Assembly (NCBI GenBank): GCA_037043455.1
Contig: JAWPHD010000286.1
Coordinates: 186,001-250,000, forward strand
Source of the DNA: Cyrtodaria siliqua
Taxonomy: Eukaryota > Mollusca > Bivalvia > Adapedonta > Hiatellidae
Length of the DNA: 64,000 bases
Direction of reading: 5' to 3'
Shown: positions 22,819 to 33,909 of the stretch, piece by piece
Numbering within the stretch: the stretch's first letter is position 1
Layout: each line of letters starts with the position of its first letter
Notes under the pieces: model-generated
What the model saw: the letters and a program-made list of their open reading frames with translations, nothing else
What the model was told of the DNA's origin: nothing
Databases searched by the model: none
Made by a program: the position numbers and the translations under genes

Positions 22819-23143
22819 GTTTAACCATTGCACATATTTAAATGAAACTTCAAATATGTATTCGGTATCAATGAAAAACATGCCACACAATTCATATAAC
22901 GCTTAAACCCTCTAGCACAGCTATGTTTAACCTTAACCACTGCACATATTTGAATGAAACTTCAAATATGTATTCTGTATCAATGAAAAACATGCCACAC
23001 AATTCATATAACGCTGAAACCCTCTGGCACAGCTATGTTTAACCACTGCACATATTTGAATGAAACTTCAAATATGTATTCTGTATCAATGAAAAACATG
23101 CCACACAATTCATATAACGCTTAAACCCGCTGACACAGCTATG
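22819..23143 (+). repeat. Three-copy tandem repeat, unit of about 107-112 bp
   Basis: Copies start at 22819, 22925 and 23037. Each reads 'gtttaaccactgcacatatt', 'gaatgaaacttcaaatatg', 'aaaaacatgccacacaattc', 'atataacgct' and 'acagctatg'. Copies 2 and 3 are nearly identical. Confidence 0.9.
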
Positions 23144-24798
23144 CCTTTCTTAACAAAGTAGTAGTATAAGGTTTTATTTTGCCTCGCCGTTGGCTACTAG
23201 GCCTTTTGGCGAGGTTTTCAATAGAAGTTTATTTATAATTACCCTAGGAGTTTATAATGTTGCTAATGCTCATCAATCTCGCACGGATGGCAGGATCCAG
23301 TCAGACGCAAGACCTGCCAACAGATGGTTTGCAGAGACACAAGAAGATTAACTTGGCAGAGGCTGAGTGATAGAAACACCAGTGGAATACGCTCATGTTG
23401 GTCTATGAAATTCAATCGAAGCTTACATGTATTAATAATTTTAATTTCCAGCGCCAGCGCGTCACCATTTATTAAAAATGTTTTAACTTAATATGTACAT
23501 ATATACATAATCCATGTTATGTCTGCTTCATGCTCCCTTCCAAAGGGAATAGACAATTATAGTTATAAGCATATAATGTTAAAAAGGAAATCGTTAAAAT
23601 GTCCAGTGTTGTTAGTGGGACATCACTCCAAATCTCTCAATAAAAAATAATTCAGTATGAATTGTGCGCTTATGAGAGCAAAAAACGTTAAATGGAGTGT
23701 GTCCCTCCGCCAAAGCCACGAGGAGGCCACACTGGGGAGGGCATGAAGCAGAGGTATACATAGGTTTTAAATGTTAATATTATGCCCCCGTTATACCGAT
23801 GTGTGCGTCAGATCAAGCTAAAAATAGCATCTTCCCAGCTGTCTATATAAAATCAATGTGAAATATTAAGCATATATAAAACTAAATAGTACAGCCAGGA
23901 ATTTCTATTAACTTAACTGTTCATATAAAACAATCAAATAATAAAATCACACACCGGGACTGGTGGGGGCATACAGAGTAATGCTACATAAGGAAATGGG
24001 ATTGAATGGAGTAGGGGAAAATATGTAACTAGAGATGTTTAATAAGCACTTCCACGACGCCATGAGGTAGGGCAGTCCCCACACTCACTTAGTCGTGACT
24101 CATTATATATCATAAGAAGTTTATATATTATGTTGTTACAATAAGTAATCGATTGACATTTATACAATGTTAGATACGACGTTTATCTGCACTAACAAAA
24201 AGGGTTTGTAATTTGGTAAAATTATACTGCATAAACGAATTTAGGTCAAACCACCAGTGTTTTCGAGCCCAGCAGACAAAACATACAAGCTAATCCACTG
24301 GGCTGTCCAACATTGTAGTTTAGTCTGTTAATTTGTTAAAATTATACTGTAATGTTACATGGAATTATCCGACAAAAGGAAGTGGGATTGAATTGAGTAA
24401 GGGAAAATATGAAATGTATCAATTAAATAGTTTATAATATTCATATGAAGAATAACGTACGTCTCTGTGTTGACTACCACCCAGAGAGCCAGTACAACGA
24501 CCGTCTAACCAGGTGGCAGTCATCACTGAGCATGACCCAAATTTGGTCTACTATATAAGTAGACTATGTTATTCATAAGAAGTTTATATATTATGTTGTT
24601 ACTTACATGGACCAATAAGTAATCGAATGACGTTTACACAATGTTAAATACGACGTTTATCTGCACTATCAAAAAGGGTTTGTAATTTGGTAAAAATATA
24701 CTGCATTAACGAATTTAAATCAGACCATCAGTGTTTTCGAGCCCAGCAGACAAAACATACAAGCTAATCCACTGGGCCGTCCAACATTGTGGTCTAGT
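23144..24798. repeat. LINE 3' flank with a tandem duplication
   Basis: Non-coding. A block at 24115-24330 ('cataagaagtttatatatta', 'gtttatctgcacta', 'aaaaagggtttgtaatttgg', 'gttttcgagcccagcagac') recurs at 24565-24798 in the same orientation, directly 3' of the LINE ORF2 stop. It is probably the LINE 3' UTR, duplicated. Near 23183-23214 is a short hairpin, 'gcctcgcc' / 'ggcgaggt'. From about 23450 to 24060 I see no gene. Confidence 0.6.
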
Positions 24799-26433
24799 CT
24801 AAATCTTCTTTTCAAATTGTGTGCCCAGGATGAAAGAACTGAGAGCGCTAAATACTTGAACTCTATGTTTTTTTATAGGATCTAAGATGTTAGTTAAATT
24901 AAAAGGTAGTGATAGGTTTAGCAATTTTAATTTTAAGGTATCTCTCTGTATTTCAAACTGGCTACAGTCTAGTAAATAATGTTCCGTAGTAAAATGAACT
25001 AGGCAGTTAGGACAGTCCTTATGAAGGTCATTAATTATGTGGCTGCCTAAACTAGCCGGTAATAGATTATACCCCATTCTCAGTCTAGTAATTACTTTAT
25101 CAATAAGCCTGTTAGTAGAAAATGGTTCTTGAATTTTGAAATTTGTTTTAAGTCTAGAGAAAGTATGAAACTTGTTAATTTGATTGGTAAAATAATGATC
25201 TACTTTCTTATTTATTGTTTTCCGAATTTGTGAATAAATTTCGGTATGTCCTAAAGGGATTTGATTATCAACGGAGATGGTGTCCAAGCCTGATTTACAG
25301 GCTTGGTCTGCTTTTTCGTTGCCGGCTATACCGACATGAGCCGGGCACCACTCCAAGTTAACAGAAAGTTTTAAAATATGGCAGTCATTTAATTTATATA
25401 AAATATTTGTCAGAAGATCAGGGCGAGTTCTGCTCGTTCTGTCTTTAATAGCTATGAGACTTGAAAGAGAGTCTGAGAAAATAACTGAGAATGGGGGTTT
25501 ATTTTTAATAATCCATTTAAGGGCTCTGTCTATAGCGACTAGCTCCGCGGTAAAAATTGATAGCCCGTCAGAGATTCTAGTAATTTTAGTAATATTTTTT
25601 GTTGGTATAACGAAGGCTGATGCTACACGTCCTGAGACAGGATCTTTAGAACCATCTGTATAAATTTGTAGAAAGTTATTGTATTTACTATCCTTATGTT
25701 GTAAGAAGTTCAGTTTAATTTCTGATGCTTCATCTTTTTTATTTATTATAGAGGAAAGGGAAAAGTCTACATTCGGTTGAATTAGAGTCCATGGAGGGAC
25801 CTCTCCTATTGAAAAGTCTGCAATTTGATATTGGTCTAGTTTATATTCCTCTATTAGATTATAGATGGTTGAGCCGAATGGCTTAGGGTTTTTTCTGAAT
25901 CTATAAAGACATTGGGTATTTATAAAAATGTTATTTACTGGATTTGAATCTTTTTTTGTTTGGACCCTGGCCCAGAAACGAAGCATTTGTTCTTCTCTAT
26001 GAAGATGTAATGGCAGAATGCCAGCCTCATGTTCCAAAATATGCTGTGGAGTAGAATCCAGGGCTCCCAGTGCAATTCTAAGGCATTTATTTTGTAATAT
26101 ATCGAGTTGATGAAGTAGTGTTTTTGAGGCACATGAATATACATGGGATCCGTAATCAATTTTGGATCTTATTAAAGTTTTATATAAAAGGGTTAATGAT
26201 TTTTTATCGGACCCAAAATCAGTACCTTTTAGCATTCTTAGTAAATTTAAATCCTTTTCACATTTGTTTAAAAGGTTATGAATATGGGCTGTAAAATTTA
26301 GCCTTCTATCCCAGATAAGACCTAAAAAGGTGACTATGTTACTAAATATAATTTTAGTATTACCCAGGTAAAGATCTGTAGAAGTGTGGGCGGTATTTCC
26401 AAATATAATCCCTGTAGTTTTACTAGTGGAGAT
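24799..26433 (-). CDS. LINE ORF2, C-terminal half: RT end, RNase H and tail
   Basis: An intact frame continues the ORF2 that begins at 30170 and is split by the solo LTR. It contains the RT thumb and connector (LLNKCEKDLNLLRMLKGTDF, KIDYGSHVYSCASKTLL). A type I RNase H follows, with IYTDGSKDPVSG (first Asp), FTAELVAIDRALKWI (Glu), VIFSDSLSSLIAI (Asp) and WCPAHVGIAGNEKADQA (His and last Asp). A Cys/His tail (CPNCLVHFTTEHYLLDCSQF) ends the protein. RNase H plus zinc-knuckle ORF1 places it in the I/Nimb-like group rather than CR1. There is no internal lesion in this part. Confidence 0.85.
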   Translation of the reverse strand: MSTSKTTGIIFGNTAHTSTDLYLGNTKIIFSNIVTFLGLIWDRRLNFTAHIHNLLNKCEKDLNLLRMLKGTDFGSDKKSLTLLYKTLIRSKIDYGSHVYSCASKTLLHQLDILQNKCLRIALGALDSTPQHILEHEAGILPLHLHREEQMLRFWARVQTKKDSNPVNNIFINTQCLYRFRKNPKPFGSTIYNLIEEYKLDQYQIADFSIGEVPPWTLIQPNVDFSLSSIINKKDEASEIKLNFLQHKDSKYNNFLQIYTDGSKDPVSGRVASAFVIPTKNITKITRISDGLSIFTAELVAIDRALKWIIKNKPPFSVIFSDSLSSLIAIKDRTSRTRPDLLTNILYKLNDCHILKLSVNLEWCPAHVGIAGNEKADQACKSGLDTISVDNQIPLGHTEIYSQIRKTINKKVDHYFTNQINKFHTFSRLKTNFKIQEPFSTNRLIDKVITRLRMGYNLLPASLGSHIINDLHKDCPNCLVHFTTEHYLLDCSQFEIQRDTLKLKLLNLSLPFNLTNILDPIKKHRVQVFSALSSFILGTQFEKKI

Positions 26434-27963
26434 TGTCACAAAATGTCACGGGTAGAGCGTACTGGTCGTATATAGCTCTTGTATCGGTTACACCCAAAAT
26501 CTATTGTTCGAGGTGAAACAATTTCACAATATTCATGATCTATTCATGTAACACGTAAAAGCGTGCACATTTTAAGTGGCCGCCAGAGAGGCCGTGTCAT
26601 AAGTTTAGTTTTGTGCTAATGCATGTAAACGTATAGGTATATTTTCCTTAAACGGCAAAATTGTATAAGGGCCTCGCGTGTAGATTCAATACTGTAGATT
26701 TAGCCACGTTTGTCACGGACTGAACGGGGCAAATAATGATTTGGGCGTAATGTTTGCTATAAAACCCATTGTCTTCTAGCTTTCGCCGGGATCATCGAAA
26801 GTACTTTGTTGGAACAGAGATTGGACGGCAAATTTCACAGGCAACATGTGGTTAGTAGTTTTATTAAACTTTTATCGTATATTTGTATTCAGTGGGCGGC
26901 GCCATCTTGTTTGGCGGTTACGACATCCGGTTAGCATTGATGTTTCTCAAACATAACTTTAGACTAGCATATGAGTTTGAAGTTACTTTATTAGATGTAA
27001 TTATTGTAATTGATCATTAATTGTAAAACAATATTAATTTGATAACAGTGGATAATAGGTGCATTAGTTAACGTTGGCGTATAACTCAGTGATTGTAATA
27101 CACGATTGTTAACATTGCGTGCAAACATAACTCAGTGAGTGTAATATATGAGTTATTTGATCATGTTTATATTACATGTATTAGGGGCATTGATTAACAG
27201 CGACGTACATAGCGTATACATGGCGTTGTAGAATATGTATACATTGCTACTCATCATTAGTACAGCTTACATATATTGATTGAATAATGATTTGTTTGGG
27301 TAATGATAATTATGCAAGATTGTTATGTTTGTAAACCGACAGCTAAAACGTATGTATAATTACAGCCTAAGCCATCCAGGATATAAGCCATCCAGGATAT
27401 AAGCCATCCAGGGTTGGAGTAAGCCATCTAGGTTTGGATATCCAGGAGTGGAGCTAAGCTTCCACGACTAACGTTACAAGCGGTGGAGACGGTCCCCGTA
27501 CCTGCGCAGCCAGGTTTTACTAACGACAACCCCCGGGACACAAGGTGGGCCCGTTACCAGTCCTCACTGGAGGAATATCATTCACAATCTCAGTGGAGAT
27601 TAACTATCATTGCATCGCGTCATCAACCCTTACAGAAGGCATTTGATGACAATCATCCATTGAATTCGCGCATCATCATCTTCATGAGCTCTCGCGCATC
27701 ACAGTTATCGCGCTAGATCAACATTGTTATAGCTTTAACAACACTTTAGTGTCTTAGACATTCAGTATTTATAACAATACTAAGAACGTCTTAAACGTTC
27801 AGGAGAACATTCTTTTCATAGTTCATTTGTGTATTCGCTTGTTTTTTAGATAATTGTATATATATTAAACATATTTTAAAAGTTGCATTAAACTTATGTA
27901 AATGCATTCACCGTCATTGATTCTTTCCTGAGTTAGCCCAACCACTAAGGTCATCCTGTGACA
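26434..27963 (+). mobile_element. Solo LTR of the 49981-57743 LTR retroelement family
   Basis: It starts TGTCACAAAATGTCACGGG and ends ATCCTGTGACA, collinear with the LTRs at 49981-51533 and 56116-57743. It is flanked by perfect 5-bp target duplications, GAGAT at 26429-26433 and 27964-27968. It lacks an internal block of about 100 bp present in both full-element LTRs (around 50665-50760), but keeps a block of about 75-80 bp that the 5' LTR lost, so it represents a slightly different lineage. No internal region remains, as expected after LTR-LTR recombination. Confidence 0.95.
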
Positions 27964-27968
27964 GAGAT

Positions 27969-30170
27969 TTTAAATCCCCATTTTATAGCCCAATCCCAAA
28001 TTAAGTTTAGCCCTTTTTGTGCTTTAGCTTGTAATTTATCTATACGTTTCCCAGAAATCCATGCGCCACTATCATCTGCAAATTGACTAACGACCAGACC
28101 GGAATCCTGAACTACATTAGGTAGGTCGTTAATTAGAATGTTAAAAAGGAGGGGAGAAATAATGGAACCTTGTGGAGTACCACGTTCTAATAGTTCTTCT
28201 TCAGAAAGATCTTCATCAACTTTTACTTGAATTTTTCTATCCTGGAGAAAGGCCTTGACAAAATAAAAACAGTTTCCTCGGATGCCGAGGTCAAATAATT
28301 TGGATAAAATTCCAGTATGCCAGGCTAGATCGAAAGCCGCCTGTAGATCGAGAAAGACTGCTAATACAGAACGGCTATAGTTTTTAGCAAATAGGATGTC
28401 ATGTTGTAAACGGGCTAGCTGGTCTTGTGTGCTACGCCCTTTTCTAAATCCCGACTGAAATTTATTAATTAAACCCTTGGATTCTAAAAAGTGTTCAAGT
28501 CGGTTTTTAACCATAAATTCCATTAGTTTGCTTGGATGGGATGTTAAACTGATGGGTCGAAAAGATTGTGGATCATTGGGGTTTTTATTAGGTTTATGTA
28601 TTGGAATGACACAGGCCAGTCTCCAGGATTTAGGATAGTTATTAGAAGACCATATTTTATTATACAAAGTAAGCCAAATATTTAAAGTAGAGTCAGGCAT
28701 ATGTTTGAATAATTGGTATGAAAGTTTATCAGGTCCCACGGCTGAATTTTTCCTGCTTGCAATAGCATCTTTTAGTTCCATTAGAGTAAATGGTATGTTT
28801 AAGGTGGAATCGTCATCTTTAATATTGTTATTATTTAATTTATTATTAAAATCGGTTTCAAAGACCGTCTGATAGTTGATCGTTGCCTCTGAAAGATTTT
28901 CTTTGCTTGAAACTTTGGCAAAGTGTTTAGCTAGTAAATTAGCTTTATCTTTGTTAGTTGTGGCATTACTAAATTTTGTTTTAAGAAGGGGAATGCTGGA
29001 AAAAGAGTTGCCACGTATTTTATTAATTTTATCCCAAAATGTTTTTGAATTGTTTTGTTTTAAGGAACAGGTATTAATGAAAGTTTCCCAGCTATTTTTC
29101 TTGGCTTGGGATATAACTGTTTTAGCTTCCTGTTCCGCCATTTTATAATTTAATAGATTTATTTCAGAGGCATCTTTTTTGAGTTTATTTAGAAGATATT
29201 TTCTATTTTTAACTGCTGCTTTGCATTCTGAGTTCCACCATGGGACATTTTTCTTTTTGGGGTTTTTATTATATGTTGGAATACTTTCATGCATAATATT
29301 AAGAATACTGTCTGTTAACTTATTGTTAAAAATGTTGGTATCATCGGATTGTATATTATCTAGATTAATATCTTTGCATAATATATTAAAAAGATCCCAG
29401 TCGGCCTTATTGAAATTGAACTTGTTTTGATTATAGCTTTCTTGGTTAATTTTAGAAGAACTTAATTGTATTGTGATATGTATGGGAAAATGGTCAGAAC
29501 CCCAGTTATCCGGTAGTACTGTCCAGTGTGTTTTTTGAGCTAAAGATCTGGAAGTAACTGAGAGATCAATGCAAGTAAGGTTACCATTGTATGTATCAAG
29601 ACGTGTGGGAGAGCCGTCATTCAGGAGGACTAGATCGAACTCGTCCAACCATTTGACTATTGATTTTCCATGTTTCGTAATTTTTTCCGAGCCCCATGCA
29701 AAGTGATGGGCGTTAAAATCGCCAGAAATAATAATATTCTTTACCTTTAAAGGCAGAATAACATTTGATATTGTTTTAAGAGATTGGAAGTCGCAATTAC
29801 GTGCATATAAATTTGACAGTATAAAAGTAAAATCTTGAAAGTAGATTTTAAATAGTTGTACTTCAATGGTTGTAGAACCATCTGAATCTTTCGGATCTAA
29901 AATTTCAATCTTTTCATAATTAATATAATTTTTGAAGTAGACGGCCAACCCTCCACACGTATTGATATCCCTAGCTCTATTATTATCATAGAATTTAAAT
30001 TCATGCTTAAAACCAGGAATAGATTTGAAAGTCTTTTTATTAAATTTAGTTTCCTGAATACAAAGAATATCTACTTCAGGATTTAGGTCCAGGAATACTT
30101 TAATCTCAGAGTGCTTTATATGTGTTAAGCCTCCGGCGTTAAAAGATATAATATTCACAGATTTATTCAC
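27969..30170 (-). CDS. LINE ORF2, N-terminal half: EEP endonuclease and reverse transcriptase
   Basis: The EEP endonuclease carries NIISFNAGGLTH, ILCIQETKF, IISGDFNAHHFAWGS and GSDHFPIHI in the expected order. The RT carries FRPISLTSHPSKLMEF, SGFRKGRSTQDQL, AVFLDLQAAFDLAWH, TPQGSIISPLLFNILINDL and QFADDSGAW (catalytic DD). The frame is open throughout and stops only where the solo LTR enters at 27963; the other half resumes at 26433 in the same frame. The first possible codon after the preceding stop region is GTG at 30170, overlapping the ORF1 TGA. No ATG occurs before roughly residue 270. Confidence 0.9.
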
Positions 30171-32422
30171 TTCGAAAAGAAATTGTTAATACACTTTTTA
30201 AAATTTGAATTTTGTCGTTTAGTTGCCACCGAGGAAGAAGTTATTTTACGTGGTGTTTTGGTTCCTTTAAGGGTTCCTTGAGTTTTCCTCGGTGTTTTCT
30301 TTAGAGTTATCTTGCTATTGTTTTTATTAATAATCTGTTGTGGTTTATGCTTTTTCAATAGCAGATTTTCTGGGTGGAGTATTGAGCTAGGAAGGGGTGG
30401 GGTGTCCAATGTATTATAGGCGTGGGAGGAAGGTTGGTTGATACAACTAGAACCCACTATGCCCTTAAGAATCTCCCTATGTATGTGATTAATTAGCAGC
30501 GGGCCAGTGGGTCTAGTTTTTTCATTTATCAATCTAATTGTTAATTTTGTAAGTGTATCCATATTAGTAATAATAGGTTTGGTATTGTTTATTACTTGGA
30601 CCTTTAATGGGGTGGTTTGAGACGAGTTGTCATAAAATATAGGTGTATTTTTAATTGGGGTACTAATAGTTGGAGTTTCATCGATCCCCACCAGGTCTAG
30701 AATTGAAATTTGTTCTAAGCTTTTTTCCGTTGATGATGAGAGGCTAAAAGAATTATCTACAGTCAAAATTGAAGTGTTTTGTGTTACATTGAACATGCTA
30801 CAATCACTAATGGTTTTTGAAGTGCCCAATGAACAGTTAGAAGAGTTTGGTGTAGATTGTTTAATTTTCCGTTCGGGGGTGTTAGATGGACTAATCAACG
30901 TTTGTTTTTGAGACCTTGGTGGGATTTCGATTTGACTCCGTACTTGGCTATTAGGGGAGATAGGCTGCTCAATTAATGTTTCATCTATAATTAAAATAGG
31001 GGAAGTGATAGGGGAAATACGAGATGGTATCACAGGGGTCTGTGGGGTTAAAATAGAAGGTGGAAGCACTTGCTTATTTAATCTGTGGATCTGTCCCCCT
31101 TGTTTCCTATAGAATCGATTGTCTTGATGTAAAGACTTTGTACTGTCTATTTTATTGGAGGGGCGTTGATCCACAGTAAAAGTATTCACAGGGACCAGAT
31201 TAGTTTTAGGAGAGCTAGCGGGAGTGTGTCCCTTAATATCCACAGTTTTAACAACTATATCAGCGTATGTAGGTCGGGATTTAACCGGCGACTTCAGATC
31301 ATTTGAAATTGATGGTGTGGGAGGTGTTTTAAGTACTGCCCCCTCACTTATTAATATATTAGGCTTAACTGTGGGTGGGGATAAAGAGATAGCTTTATGT
31401 GGGGAGGGAGGGGCAGGGGGGTCCATGTCCCAACTCGGGGTCTGTAAATTTAGGGACCATATAGATATGATCTCAGGATCATCCTGTTGTGTGTTTAATG
31501 GGCGATCCCGTTTCAACTGCCGTGGGGATAACCCAGCACGACCAGAGGCTGTGGCCTTAATTGGGGGCTGGAAATTAGTCCGCCCTTGGTTTTTATTGGC
31601 CTTTGATTTGCCATATATTTCAATGGCTGTAGTCCAAGAGGTTCTGTTCCTCTTGGCTATCTTTGATATCTCAATAGCTGAGATATATATGGAACAGCCC
31701 CTGAATCGTGTCGAGTGTTCCCCACCACAGTTAACACACATATTACCCCGGGTGGTACAATCCCTAGTATGGTGGGACTGGGCACATTTGGCGCAGGCTA
31801 CAGTGCCTGCACATTTATCATATTTGTGCCCAAATCCCTGACACTTAAAGCATCGGATCGGAGGGGACACAAACTCCTCAACCTCGAAGGCAGTAAATGT
31901 GCTATGAATTTTAAGGAGACTCGGGAGCGAGTCCCCGCCAACAACAACCTTGACAGCTCCGGTCTGCCTGCCAAACTTATTAAGTAAGACCGAGAGAGAG
32001 AGTATATTGGGGACGTTATCTTGTTCGTCCACCAATTCCTGTTTCAGTTCCGATAGATTTGTGTCCACCGGAACATTGTGAATTACTCCCTCTCTGGTAA
32101 TGGTGGCAGGCGTAATCATTAATATCTCCAAGTCATCGAAATAGATGGGGCTTGATTTAAAAATCAAGCTCTTGGCCTCCGACGACTTGGCTTCAATGAG
32201 AAGATCCCCAGATTTTAGTGGGATGACCCTACTTATCTTATTAGGAAATTTTGATGAGATTATTGAAGATAATCTCACTATGGGGATAGCTTTTGTAAGC
32301 GTACTGTCCCCTTTGGCCCTAAAGTAGAATCTATGCTGCCAATTATTGTGAGTAATATGGTGGTTGTCGTGGGCGGAGGCCGCGCTCCCAAGCTCTGTAG
32401 ATAAATTCTTAAATGTAGACAT
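30167..32422 (-). CDS. LINE ORF1 (Gag-like, zinc-knuckle protein)
   Basis: RNA-binding protein of the same LINE, expected to coat its RNA. The ATG chosen is at 32422-32420 (MSTFKNLSTELG), since the frame upstream starts only with GTG. After an RRM-like N-terminal third there are CCHC-type knuckles: CFKCQGFGHKYDKC, CAKCAQSHHTRDC and CVNCGGEHSTRFRGC (the last slightly irregular). The C-terminal half is long, Ser/Pro/Thr-rich and low in complexity, with a basic end. It is about 751 residues with no lesion. The stop overlaps the ORF2 frame in a GTGA arrangement at 30170-30167. Confidence 0.85.
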   Translation of the reverse strand: MSTFKNLSTELGSAASAHDNHHITHNNWQHRFYFRAKGDSTLTKAIPIVRLSSIISSKFPNKISRVIPLKSGDLLIEAKSSEAKSLIFKSSPIYFDDLEILMITPATITREGVIHNVPVDTNLSELKQELVDEQDNVPNILSLSVLLNKFGRQTGAVKVVVGGDSLPSLLKIHSTFTAFEVEEFVSPPIRCFKCQGFGHKYDKCAGTVACAKCAQSHHTRDCTTRGNMCVNCGGEHSTRFRGCSIYISAIEISKIAKRNRTSWTTAIEIYGKSKANKNQGRTNFQPPIKATASGRAGLSPRQLKRDRPLNTQQDDPEIISIWSLNLQTPSWDMDPPAPPSPHKAISLSPPTVKPNILISEGAVLKTPPTPSISNDLKSPVKSRPTYADIVVKTVDIKGHTPASSPKTNLVPVNTFTVDQRPSNKIDSTKSLHQDNRFYRKQGGQIHRLNKQVLPPSILTPQTPVIPSRISPITSPILIIDETLIEQPISPNSQVRSQIEIPPRSQKQTLISPSNTPERKIKQSTPNSSNCSLGTSKTISDCSMFNVTQNTSILTVDNSFSLSSSTEKSLEQISILDLVGIDETPTISTPIKNTPIFYDNSSQTTPLKVQVINNTKPIITNMDTLTKLTIRLINEKTRPTGPLLINHIHREILKGIVGSSCINQPSSHAYNTLDTPPLPSSILHPENLLLKKHKPQQIINKNNSKITLKKTPRKTQGTLKGTKTPRKITSSSVATKRQNSNFKKCINNFFSK

Positions 32423-33874
32423 TTTATCTATCACTATTTTAACACTGTATAAACACTAAATTTAAGAATATATATGATTAAGAAAGATGATGTCACAACG
32501 TGTCACACTTAAATGTCAAACTACTAACTCAAATTTAACACAATATGTATCCAATGTGCAAAATATTTACACTATTGATAGTAAAAAGAAAAACATAAGT
32601 ACGACACCGTTGTAACTAATTAAGATCCTATACACTCTATGTCCTAGTGTGTCCTAGTGTATGTATATGAGTAGCGTACACTATACACCATATAAAATGG
32701 ACTGGCAAAACTAAATGTCAACGTATCCTGATCACCTGATGCCCTATATTTGACTATCTTATCGAGAAACCGGAAGTGTATGAAAATACGTTGAACCAAC
32801 GTATTAATTTTAAATATATGTTTCTTTATTTCTCAACACACACTCTATCAAAAGTAACTATATTAACTATATTAACTATATTAACACGATGTTAACACAA
32901 TGTATTAACACGATGTATCCGTATTTGTGGTAAGAAACGTAAAGCCCAAACCGGAAACAAAACGAAACGTATGTAGTGCGTTTCTATATAAAGTAGTGAA
33001 TAGTTTCGAAAAATCTCTATCACTAATAATGTTCTAACTAAAATTATAAGAATTTTCTATGTAAATGTTGTCCACAGAATATTAAATGTGCGTTAAATAA
33101 CTAGACTAATAAGTAACTCTTCTTATATTAGAAGCAAGAGTCTTTAATTAGACAAATCTTGTCGAAAACAAAGCTAATTCTGTAGTAGAAATACTTCCGA
33201 AACTATACATTCGCCTCTCGATAAGAATAGATTCTAAAAATAGATTATATTTTTTTTTTGATTTGGACAAAGGTGTCAAAATGATAACAATGGGTAGATA
33301 CGCTGACTCTAGAATAGTGCTCACTAAGAAATAGAAGTTATAGCCAATACTGGCGTAAACAAATCTTTCACTTCTATCAAAAGTAAGTTAAAAAATCTAA
33401 TAAAATCTAATATCCCCAAATAGAGTCCAGTGTAAAGGGCATATGGTATGGTAAATAAAGAAGTATAGGGTTATACTGTGTGACGGGGTGGATTTACCAC
33501 CCGACTGTCATGCAGTAAAGAACCCTTCAATCAGTCTAAGTTGTTTGCTCCCTGATAATAATCAGAGAGCAAATATATAGTAGATAAGACTGTTGTAAAC
33601 CATATATCCCAAACACCAAACCCTACTCGTAGATATTTAAAATATAGAAGTAAAAAATTAATTCACACCAGTAGACCGGTAGACAATAGACGTCTAACCC
33701 GGTCGAGTGCATAGGTGAGAATGAGAATGTTTCTTAACAAATGCAAATGTATGTACATTTATGTAATTAAACCTTTGATATATAATGGACTCTCCTCAGG
33801 GTCCGGTTATATAAAACAGCCAATCTCCAGAGTTTAGAATCTATACATTTACCAATAAACTCACTATATATATA

Positions 33875-33905
<31 letters not shown>
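32423..33905. other. LINE 5' flank, then AT-rich DNA ending in a TA microsatellite
   Basis: Probably includes the LINE 5' UTR on the minus strand, but its outer end cannot be fixed. 'ttaactata' is reiterated near 32865-32885. A (TA)n run occupies about 33865-33904 and touches the LTR start at 33906. No gene seen. Confidence 0.5.

Positions 33906-33909
<4 letters not shown>

Noticed and set aside
27483..27716. Open frame of 77 codons inside the solo LTR, also present at 57256-57495 in the 3' LTR
   Set aside because: It starts at GTG rather than ATG, is shifted in the 5' LTR copy, and is simply shared because the LTRs are copies of each other. No domain is seen.
31224..31841. Plus-strand frame of 205 codons
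   Set aside because: Lies antisense to LINE ORF1, whose own zinc knuckles and codon pattern explain the region.
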